Origin: Volutella citrinella
Taxonomy: Eukaryota; Ascomycota; Sordariomycetes; Hypocreales; Nectriaceae
NCBI GenBank assembly: GCA_034401135.1
Contig: JAWZSP010000005.1
Location: forward strand, 4,340,001-4,404,000
Reading direction: 5' to 3'
Length of the DNA: 64,000 nucleotides
Both the position numbers and the translations under genes were made by a program. Shown here one piece after another: positions 55,801-64,000 of the stretch (position 1 is the stretch's first letter; every line of letters starts with the position of its first letter). The notes under the pieces were generated by a model that had not been told where the DNA came from, searched no databases, and saw only the letters and a program-made list of their open reading frames with translations.

Positions 55801-57739
55801 CAAAGACGTAGTCCATTTCCTCTGAACCAGTGAAGAGCTCGGCCACCACATAGAGGTCGGGCCTCACTCGTCTCGCCTCGTCCAGGATGTGCTCGGCCAC
55901 GTGCATCGGCGTAGAGTGGCAGTTATCGATTCGAAGACCAGCAAAATATTTGGCTAGCATGCGCGCATACTTTGTCATGTGTTCCCACAGCCAAGGGCTG
56001 TCCTCAGGGCCGGCTCCATACCGTAGCTTGACACAATCACCCCAGACAATCACCTCTCGGCGGAGGTAGACCTTGGAATCAGGGCCGGCGTTGTCAACCA
56101 GGGCGTTTCCGCCCCATACCCATCCGTTGTTCACAAGAGCTCGATCCTTGGGGTCGAGCTTGGCTGTGGCCGCGTTGTCGGGCAGTCTGGTGAAGTAGGA
56201 TTCGATGAGGGGGTTCGCATCATCAATGGGTCCGAGTTTCGGACCATTGTCGTCTAACCGCACATACTTGATGCGGTTGAAGAGTTGCTGAAGAAGCTCG
56301 TCGACGTCGGTGTCGTACTCTTTGTAGAGCGGTACATTGAGGGCATCCAAGACCTCGACCATTTTCGCCCTGGCAGCGTCTTGCCCGACCTGGCCCTCGA
56401 GCACGGCGCCCAGGAATACGGCGGCGACTTCGGGATGGATCCTGCGTCTGAAACGCTCGCCCATGCGGTCCATGCCCTTGAGGCCGTATTGTCGAATGAA
56501 ATCTACCTGGGCAGCTAGGGGGGCACCCTTCAAACCGCCAAGCTTGGAGGCAAATTCGGGAGCATCCTGGGGGTCATATTTCGAGCCCTGTTTCCATGCC
56601 TCGGCGGCAGCATCAGCATCGCGATCGACCTCCAAGGCATAGAACTCCCAGAGACGGATTTTGGCGAGGACTTCGGTCTTGATTGCGTCCATGATTCGAA
56701 GCAGCTCATCGGTCGATTTGAGCTCCGTAGGAAGTCCCAGGGACTTGAGCTTGCGGCTCAGATCCAGCAGATTGGTATCAAGCTCGTAGGCCGACTCCAG
56801 CCACGGTGCTGTGGATAGGTTGTAGCCGGCATCTGGATGCTCTTGCAGCCATTGCGAATTGTTGGCTGTGTGATTGAGGACTATATCGGTCAAGCTCAGC
56901 AGCGAATGGTTCTTCTCCAAGCTATCCACCATTTTCTGCACATCTTCCTCGCCAGCGGGAAAGCAGGCAGGATCCCAGCCGAGCTGATCGTACAAGCTAT
57001 AAGGCGAGTTGGATTCGCCGCGGACTTGCAGGGGTGTGAAGTGGATCATGTTGTAGCCACGATCACTGATGCCACCCAGGTGGCGCTCCCAGTCGTTGGG
57101 ATACTTGCCCATAAATTTGCTGATGACGGAGAAGACGGAAAGGGCGGGCAAGGGAAGAGGTCGGCCGTCAAGGCGCAGCCTGGGGGCGACATCAATGTAG
57201 TACACCGGTGTCTTTTTGAGGTCTTCCTTGTCAGTGGAGGCGGGCCCTAGCTCTCTTTCCAGCTTGGGCAGCTCTGCGTATGCGGTGTAGAAGGCGTAAG
57301 CGCCAGCCTCGTAGATGGGAATGGAGATCTCTATGTTGCGATTGAAGTCGGGGGTGAGCCTGGGAGGACGGCGTCAGCGGGTCAATGTGACGAGCAAAGG
57401 CGAAGCTGCTGCCCGTCGCGCGCAGCGAATTGTGTGCGCGGTCCGGGAGCACAGCGCATGGATTGACGAGGCCGATGGGTGCAAAATAAAGAGTCGGCGC
57501 TCAAGAGGAGATTGAAAGACGTACTTGAACTCTCGGAAGCGATCGCGGCGAAACTCTTGGCCGCGGTCGGGAATGTTCACCCAGAGGCTGCCATGACGGC
57601 AGATGGACGAGGTACCCTCGATAGCGAAGCGAATGGTGACTGGGTCAGCCGTCTTGGGAGCCAGGTAAATGTACTCGCCCTGGACTTGGGGTGAGCCATC
57701 GTCGTTGAGCGGCAGCAGGTAGACCTCGGTGGACGTCAT
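52857..57739 (-). CDS. GDB1: Glycogen debranching enzyme (4-alpha-glucanotransferase / amylo-1,6-glucosidase), 1550 aa
   Basis: Three exons in phase on the minus strand: 57525-57739, 53000-57359 and 52857-52934. I chose ATG 57739 (A at -3); an in-frame ATG at 57757 has a weaker context. The cytosolic enzyme first moves maltotriosyl units from a branch to a main chain, then hydrolyses the remaining alpha-1,6 glucose. The N-terminal GH13-like half shows all four conserved regions: LTDIVLNHTANN (about 229-240), GLRIDNCHS (nucleophile Asp about 550), VVAELFTGSE (acid/base Glu about 579) and HDNETP (Asp about 682). The C-terminal GH133 half has GRDVFISLRGLFLGTGRFDE and GMIPNLL, then [20 protein letters not shown] near the end. 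Length matches yeast and animal enzymes (~1530 aa). Its neighbour set (glycerol-3-phosphate dehydrogenase nearby) fits a conserved metabolic block. Confidence 0.96.
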
Positions 57740-57757
57740 GGTGTGCGGCGGGCTCAT

Positions 57758-59546
57758 GAGAGAGGAAGAAGAGCGAGAGCGACGTGCCCCGCGAACGACG
57801 AGCTATGAGGGAGCTGCTGGGCACCTATGGCGGCGGCGGCGCGGTGGGCCCGGTGAGGGAGCTGTGCGCACCAGGTTGGATCGGTTGGCCGTGGACAGGC
57901 GCAGGCAGGTAGAGTCGCATTCGAATCTGGGCAATCTGGATATTATAGTGGGGGAAGCTTTGTCGCCTTTGGTTTGGTGTTCGCTGGGTGGGCCTGGACC
58001 GCTGATCTGGACGTCGCCGGACGGAACGAGAGAAGAGACCGGCGAGGGGGGTCAAAGGAGGGCGGACGGAGGAGCTGGATGCTGACGAGACGCAAAGCGA
58101 CACGACAAGACAACAGGGAAATGGAGGAGAAAGGACTGAGGAGCGAGGCCGAGATAAAAATAAAGAACAAAAAGCCACGAGCGCGAGAAGCAAACGAGGC
58201 GGCCGTCGCTAGGTGGAGGGGTGGCTCTCTGGGCGCCGGAGCTTCGGACTGCTAGGGAAAGCGCGAGCCAGCACTTGCTCTGGTATCGTTAGAGTCTCGA
58301 GCCATCGCAAGCCAGCATACCTGCTCCTTCCCCCAGTGGGGGTTGCAATTGGGAGGCGCTGGTCAGGTCCTAGCTGTCCCGCCTTGTCACAGCCAAAAGA
58401 AAAGAGGCGTCACAATGAAGCCATTTTCGGGTGGACAAGCAGCCAAGGCGGCTCGGCCTCCAGCGGTGAGCAGCGAATCTTGCTCTTGCTGGCGGAGGAC
58501 AAGGGACAGACCAAGGAACTTGTCAAGCACCCCTCGTCCGTCGGTCATTGATTCACTCGCTCAATCAATCATTCATTCTTGCATGCAGCGACCCGGCCCG
58601 TCCATCTGTACAGCGCATGGTGCGCCATACCCAGGCAATGCAAGTCGGCCGCTGCTGCTGAGGCTCTGGCGTCGCGAGTCGAGTAGAGTTTAACTCTCTG
58701 CCTGTGCTGATCGCCAGAGCTATAAGTCTACACTTGCTACGACCTTTCGGCCGAGAGATGATCCAGGACACGAATACATAATGTCGTACATCTTTTGAGA
58801 GTCGCAAGGCTTGGCGATCACCTCTTCCACGACGCCAGCCTCACAGCGTTGGGGGATGTGACGGGGCGGCATCTCGTGTTGAGAGTGGTTACGTCATTGA
58901 CGTGCAATTCTTTGTCGAATGCCTGCACCAGCCTGCGACGGAGTGCTCCTGCACGCCTTGCTTTTTGCGCTGGTTGCAGGGGGCTGCAGCTCTATCCCCA
59001 GTGCTTGCATCGCTAGCAGCCCTCGGTGTCCCATACGCCGGGTGCCATTGAGTTCGCTAGCTCTGCCACTGCCATCTGACAGAAAGCTGCCCGCCGCTGT
59101 ATCGGGTCTAGAGGGGCTACAGCTACGGGGCGCCTTCTCCCCACCAAACGCGCTGACTTAATCGTTGCCCAAGCGCTGCCGACGGCTTGTTCAGATTCAT
59201 AATGATGACGAGTGGATGGGCCACAGTGAATAAATCGCTCACGCTTCGACTGAGCATTATGGCCGAATTTAGCTGGGCCAACATTACCTTGGCCATGGCA
59301 AGTCCATGGTAATTTCTTGGCGCTACACACTCCCCTTTCCGGTCTTGTCGCCGATCCGATGGCGGTCGACTGATGGATGCCACACCGAGGTGAGGGAAGG
59401 AGGTGGGGTAAAATTCCAGCAAATTTGGGGTCAGCTACTCGGTACAGCTTCCAGGACCAACTCTCTTTTCATTGAATCTATTCCTAGTGTTTGCTCCGCC
59501 CAGGAATTTGGACGATCGAGCGTCGACCCGATGGTATCCATGGCAA
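57758..59546. other. Upstream region of the debranching enzyme gene
   Basis: About 1.8 kb with no supported gene. The part close to the gene (57760-58150) is C/T-rich on the coding (minus) strand and is probably the 5' leader. Confidence 0.45.
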
Positions 59547-60612
59547 TTACCAGCCGCGGTTGCGCTTCAGCTCGGACCAGAAGTTCTTGAGCATCCAGAC
59601 GTCGAAGTCGACAATGTCCAGGCCGGTATCCATGATGAAGGTGAGGCCACCTGTGGGCTTCCAGTCTGCGAAGAGTCAGTAACGGGGATAAGGGAGGGCC
59701 TATGCTAGGAAGAGTGAAGTTACCGTAGACTACAGAATCGTTAGCACTGGATGGTATATGATAGGCAGGCAGATACTTACAGTCGTCCAGGCCCATGGTG
59801 TGGCCCATCTCGTGCTGGAGGTAGGTTCGCGGGCTGTTGGTCAGCTCATTCATGAAGATGCCCATCTCGATGCGCTGGCCCCAGTCGCCGCCAGCACCGC
59901 CGCCAAAGTCACCGCCCTTGGTAGCCCAGAGCGACTGGTCGTAGTGACGGTCGGCGCCGCCGGGGCAGTTGGGGTAGCTGCCGCCCTGGTTGAAGAAGCG
60001 GCCGCACGACTCGGCGCACTGCGGGACACCCTGGGCGTCCTTGTCTGTGTAGACGTCGATGCCGTCGGTCGAGCCTTGCAGCAGGCTGCGGTCGCGCACC
60101 GCCCAGCCCACGACGTTGACCTCGACCTTGGTGAAGGGGAAGCCGTCGTAGCCGTACATGTGCTTGAACCAGCCCTCCCAGCCCTCGGCCGCCGCCTTGG
60201 CCACCTGGGCCCGGAGCTCCTCGGACACGGGGTCGTCCGACTCCCACCGGACGCAGTAGTTGATCTTGCTATAGGCCTCGTTACCATGCCGGATCCTCTC
60301 GGCGCGTGTGATGCGGAGAGGCGTGTCCTACCCCTTGGTGGCCATGATCTGGTCCCAGCCGTAGTTCTTAAAGCTGAACAGGTTGCCGCCGTTGTACGTG
60401 CTCGACACGTGGTCCCACACCTCCTTGAGGGGCGCCTTGAGATCCGCCGGCGGGTTGAAGCCGTTCTGTCGCTTAAAGTCCCGGTTGCTCCGGTGGCCGA
60501 GCTTGGTGTATTCCGGCTTGGTGTACTCCGGGTTCACGGCGCCGGGGACGGGTGCGCCGAGGTCCCACGCGGAGGCGGCGACAGCGAGGAGCGGGAGCAC
60601 AGAGAGATGCAT
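59547..60612 (-). CDS. Secreted zinc metallopeptidase, metzincin type (HExxHxxGxxD), 297 aa
   Basis: Four exons in phase on the minus strand: 60332-60612, 59781-60268, 59724-59729 (a 6-nt microexon) and 59547-59665. The start is ATG 60612, which opens a signal peptide (MHLSVLPLLAVAASAWDLG); a longer frame upstream hides it. The family core reads INYCVRWES, then VVGWAVRDRSLLQGSTDGID, PQCAESCGRFF, GGGAGGDWGQRI and the zinc site HEMGHTMGLDD (246-256, with H246, E247, H250 and D256). After the microexon the C-terminus continues FYDWKPTGG..FIMDTG..WMLKNFWSELKR. The same pattern occurs in fungal secreted proteins annotated as cellulose-binding or metzincin-like. The 63-nt first intron is a multiple of three and contains the in-frame TAG; removing it gives the family-typical ATKGKINYCVRW junction. 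Substrate unknown. Confidence 0.85.
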
Positions 60613-62093
60613 GGTAGATTGGTGGATTACGCGCAGCGTTTCGAGAAAAAAAGGACTGTAGAGGTAAGAAAACAGGGCGCTAAAACGAGTGGAAGCGCGG
60701 ATGAACGAGTGAAACGGAGAGCCCAGCTCTAAATGGCGAATTGTACTGTCAAAGTTTTGAAGTTCAGGAGAAACTCGCTGAGACGCGAGACGCTGCGGCG
60801 ATAATGCATATATACATTGCCCTGCGGGCGGACCCGTCGAATCAGGCATTTAGCAGGGACAGGCTGGGTCCTGGAACCACACTGTATATAATGGGGCCCA
60901 TTCGGCGGAGGAATTAGTTCCGGGGTTCCCAAGAGAAAAGAACAAGCCGGACATGGGCGCGTGTTTCGTCCTGTCCGGGGTTGAAGCCGCATCCAACCGT
61001 TGAACGGCCTTGACGGCCTGTATTAGTCTAGGTGGTTTATAGCATAAGTTTGCTCTCAATAGGGGTCGGCCAAGACTAGGGCCAGTGGGTTCAGGTGAGC
61101 AGGGGTGTGCGAGGCTGTCGTCGCTTGAACTGTGCACACAGCAGTGGGCGCATCCAGGGTCTGAAACTCTTCCATGTTTGAGTCCAAAACAGAGTGTAGA
61201 CTCACGAGGCTTGGCACGGCGCTTCGTGGGGCGATGGCAACGCGACAACCCGGGGCAGAGACACTGATCAGCGAATGGATGCGTGCCCATGAGCCGGTGT
61301 TTTATGCCTGGCGCGCCAATGAGTCTGGCGTTGACGTTGATTCGTCGTCAACAGGACGCAAGCACCTATTGGCGGTTATTGAATCAATCCGGGACCAGCA
61401 AAGGCGGGAAGCCCATGCTGCCCACCCCATCATCAGGATACCCACCATGCCATTGATGTCAAAAAGCAAAAGACTACCCACCCCACCCCAACTGATGTTT
61501 CACTTCCTACCGCCTTCAATATCCTTTGCCTTTGTGGAAGAGCGTTGCTCGAACTGCGATCCCGGCAGATAATCCACAATTTCTGTCTGGACTTTATCGC
61601 TGTTCCATGAAGCGGGTAGGAGCCCCCACTTGGCGCAGTCTTTGTCCACTGTATTGTCGTTGTTGATGGAGTTTATGAAGCGTTCCTTGCATTCGGGCCC
61701 ACGATTCCAACCTGAATAGGAACTTGAGTGTCACCTAGTTGATGGCTTCAATCTCGGATTAGCTCGCATAATTTATGCCCGTATGCTCCAAGAGGTTCTC
61801 CAGCCCAAGATACACCAGCGCTATTCACTTTCTCTTGCCCATCGTCTAAACTAAATGGTCCCAACCCCAATGATCAAGAGGCAACTGATTGAGACAGGTA
61901 GCCACCAGAATTTCGACAGTCGAATGGACTCTGCGGATGAGACTGTGACAGTTTCTCAGCTGACTTGTCTGACTTGTCTGACTTGTCTGGTGGCCAGACT
62001 CTTGTTCCTTTTCCACCCTCCGCAGCCGGAAGGACATGACGCATCCAGACCAATAATCCTCGCCGTTAAAAAAGCCCACTTACAAGCGTAAGT
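60613..62093. other. Intergenic region
   Basis: About 1.5 kb. It includes A/T-rich promoter-like stretches near 60805-60815 and 60883-60892, upstream of the metzincin gene. No gene recognised. A small tandem repeat lies at 61961-61987. Confidence 0.4.
61961..61987. repeat. Nonanucleotide repeat (TGACTTGTC)x3
   Basis: Three exact tandem copies of TGACTTGTC. Confidence 0.9.
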
Positions 62094-62507
62094 CTAGTTT
62101 TGGCCATCATCTCGCTCTTGAATGTCACCAAGCTCTTCATCTGCCTGGTTTATGCGTTTGCGAGGCCAAGTCGAGATGCACTCGTCGCTGTAGATCGGAT
62201 CGCCACCTCGCGCAGCCACGACAAAGTCACGGACGGCGTGCTTGAATGATTTGACATCAATCTTCCGGGGAATCTCTATCCAAACGTCCTGCTTCCAGTG
62301 CGGGATGTTGATGAGATAGCGAACAGGGAAGGGCACTTCATCGTTGTGGTCGGCTGTGTATTGGTCCAGCAGCACGTCTTGCCAGGCCCGGTTGAGGTTG
62401 CGGGTTGTCATCGGGAGCGGCTGATTGAGGCGTTGAATTGTTCTAAAAAGACTGAATAGAGTCAAGTTCATTTCCTCCAGCGTGGAACTAAATATTGGGG
62501 TTGACAA
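62094..62507 (-). CDS. Hypothetical protein, up to 137 aa
   Basis: A single open frame from ATG 62507; ATG 62411 (MTTRNLNRAWQDVLLDQY) is an alternative start. The product is soluble and mildly acidic at the C-terminus. It contains VPFPVRYLINIPHWKQDVWI and IPRKIDVKSFKHAVRDFVVA, an alternation of strands and helices that looks like a real protein rather than chance. No signal peptide, membrane helix or known motif. It lies about 430 nt from the 3' end of the glycerol-3-phosphate dehydrogenase gene on the same strand. Not recognised; it could also be the last exon of a larger gene, although no upstream exon was found. Confidence 0.5.
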   Translation of the reverse strand: MSTPIFSSTLEEMNLTLFSLFRTIQRLNQPLPMTTRNLNRAWQDVLLDQYTADHNDEVPFPVRYLINIPHWKQDVWIEIPRKIDVKSFKHAVRDFVVAARGGDPIYSDECISTWPRKRINQADEELGDIQERDDGQN

Positions 62508-62939
62508 TTTGATGGCGTAATGTCACGAGCGTTGCTGGTGATCATCATTCGACGTGGTGGTGATGAGACTTACCATGAGTACGGCATTCCATCGGTAGTC
62601 TCATCGGTGTTGGTATCGCATTGGCAGCATGGCAGAATGGTAGCATTGGCATCTGGCATCATTGAAGCTACAACGAGTCAAGAACAAAGAGTACATACGC
62701 ATGCACGCCAAAAGTGAACCAGGCAACTGGAGAATCACACGTGGTATAAAACCGCCCATCAAATGCCTTTGCAACCGCTATCATGTCCCAGATCCCGCCT
62801 CTTTGAGGATGGTATTGTCCCTTGCCGCCATTGACCCTCTTCGCCGTTGCCCGACGTCGCGCCTGGTGCCAGCGATGCACACCAACGCCGCAGTGATGTC
62901 TTCCAATCACTATGCGGCAGCTCCTGCGCAGAATCGCAT
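62508..62939. other. Intergenic region
   Basis: About 430 bases without a supported gene, between two minus-strand genes. Confidence 0.4.
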
Positions 62940-64000
62940 TCAACAGTCCTGCACCAGCTCGGGAATGTCGTCGACCTTCTTCTTCCCGTGAAGGATGTTG
63001 TAGACGGCCGTGAAGAGCGGGTACTCGGCCTCGAGTCCCCGCGCCTTGAGGAAACTGTTGACCTCCTCGGCCGTGGTGGTACCCTGGATCTTCTGGCCGT
63101 TGAGCTCCTGCTTCTCAACCTCCTGGACCGAGATGCCCTTCTGGACCGAGATCTTGGCGCACCGGAAGTTTCGGCCGCCTGAGCACGACGTGATGAGATC
63201 GGCCACACCGGCCGACGACTCGGTAAAGGTGGCCGTGTGCACCGTCTCGCCAAAGAACTCCTTGCCGAACTTGACCATCTCCATGAGTCCGATGCGCATA
63301 ATGGCGGCCTTGGCGTTGTCACCCCACCCGCGGCCGTCGACAAAGCCAGCTGCCAGTGCGACGACGTTCTTAAGGGCGCCGCTCAGGGACACGCCTGCAA
63401 CGTCGGACACCATCTGAACATGGAAGTAGGGGCGGTGGAACAGGGTGCGGAAGCAGTCTTGGTCCAGCGGCGGGTACTCGGCGGGGACGGGGGTGAGCTT
63501 GGTTTTGGAGGTGCGGCCGCGCACGTCCTTCTGCTCGGTGGGCAGGCTGACGGTGATGGGGGGGACGCCGGAGCCGGGCGAGGGGGCCCTGCTGTTGTCG
63601 ATGGCAGGCGGGTCGTAGGCGATGGTGGTCTCAGACCACTTCTCCTCGGCAATCTCGCGGGCGAGGTTGGCGCCGCTAAGGGCGCCGCAGTAGATGCCGA
63701 GGCCGTCGCCAATCCACTCGCTGAAGAGGCTGATGCCCTCGTCCGAGACGTTGACGCCCTTGATGCAGCTGATACCGCGGGCAAAGGGCAGGACATGACC
63801 GTCAATTTGCTTACAGACGTTGGCGATGAACTGGTGCGGCAGGTTGAAGATGAGAATGGTGGAATCGCGGACGGCGTCGTGGATGGAGGGGTTGGCGATG
63901 ATGTTGTGGGGCAAGGGGATGCCGGGCAGGTACTTGACGTTCTCGTGGTGCTTGTTGATGACCTCGGTCAGGTTCTGGGGCTTGTCGCCGATGGCCTCGT
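62940..64000 (-). CDS. GPD1: NAD-dependent glycerol-3-phosphate dehydrogenase, 5' end beyond the window
   Basis: The C-terminal ~353 residues of cytosolic/peroxisomal glycerol-3-phosphate dehydrogenase, which reduces dihydroxyacetone phosphate to glycerol-3-phosphate for glycerol and lipid synthesis and redox balance. The Rossmann start (GxGxWG) lies right of the window. Visible motifs are [50 protein letters not shown] (the substrate-binding GxLSGxN signature), [20 protein letters not shown] (catalytic Lys and Asn) and [11 protein letters not shown]. An extra segment of about 45 residues rich in Pro, Ser and Lys (about 63475-63610) sits between the signature and [12 protein letters not shown]. 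From memory filamentous ascomycete enzymes carry such an insert and yeast Gpd1 does not. The frame is open to the right edge and ends in PELVQDC. Confidence 0.95.
   Translation of the reverse strand, partial: EAIGDKPQNLTEVINKHHENVKYLPGIPLPHNIIANPSIHDAVRDSTILIFNLPHQFIANVCKQIDGHVLPFARGISCIKGVNVSDEGISLFSEWIGDGLGIYCGALSGANLAREIAEEKWSETTIAYDPPAIDNSRAPSPGSGVPPITVSLPTEQKDVRGRTSKTKLTPVPAEYPPLDQDCFRTLFHRPYFHVQMVSDVAGVSLSGALKNVVALAAGFVDGRGWGDNAKAAIMRIGLMEMVKFGKEFFGETVHTATFTESSAGVADLITSCSGGRNFRCAKISVQKGISVQEVEKQELNGQKIQGTTTAEEVNSFLKARGLEAEYPLFTAVYNILHGKKKVDDIPELVQDC

Noticed and set aside
60328..60330. In-frame TAG in the metzincin gene, at first read as a nonsense mutation
   Set aside because: A 63-nt GT...AG intron (60269-60331) removes it in frame, and the resulting ATKGKINYCVRW junction fits the family as I remember it.

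Overview
The window looks like nuclear chromosomal DNA of a filamentous ascomycete, most likely a Sordariomycete. The genes carry short spliceosomal introns (about 43-230 nt) with GT...AG ends and often CTAAC-like branch sites. Start contexts are of the CCACCATGG type. There are fungal-only families (CFEM proteins, secreted cysteine-rich proteins, MYND proteins, fungal amino-acid permeases) and single-copy fungal metabolic genes. I could not identify the species from the sequence.

Layout. 1-2 kb: two broken genes facing tail to tail, an amino-acid permease (+) and a Ser/Thr kinase (-). Each is cut at the same place, which suggests a rearrangement breakpoint. 4.4-17.7 kb: mostly intact genes: a secreted 611-aa protein resembling the C-terminal part of subgroup-C chitinases, a full amino-acid permease, a tandem GNAT acetyltransferase, an 80-aa conserved protein, a glutathione S-transferase, a small membrane protein, a ubiquitin-like protein ending in a CaaX box, and an endonuclease/exonuclease/phosphatase-fold protein. 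18.5 kb: a degenerate ~93-bp tandem repeat. 19.9-31.4 kb: a TLC-like membrane protein, a secreted Cys-rich protein, a decayed SRPK-like kinase, an MFS transporter, a GPI-type CFEM protein, and a 934-aa mucin-like subtilase. 32.8-41 kb: a MYND protein, a decayed Thr-rich gene, a large fungal membrane protein, an FAD monooxygenase and a decayed MFS (allantoate-permease type) transporter. 41-49 kb: gene-poor, with a small secreted protein abutting a P450 stub, a 16-bp minisatellite and an MFS relic. 51-64 kb: a more conserved block with a CFEM-like transmembrane protein, glycogen debranching enzyme, a secreted metzincin, a hypothetical gene and glycerol-3-phosphate dehydrogenase, which runs off the right edge.

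Together, a gene-decay-rich accessory segment (transporters, secreted proteins, monooxygenases and their remnants) lies to the left of a housekeeping carbohydrate-metabolism block (glycogen breakdown, glycerol-3-phosphate). No rRNA, tRNA, CRISPR or intact transposon was seen. Splice structures are my own readings of GT/AG sites and frame continuity. They were checked for phase but not against transcripts.
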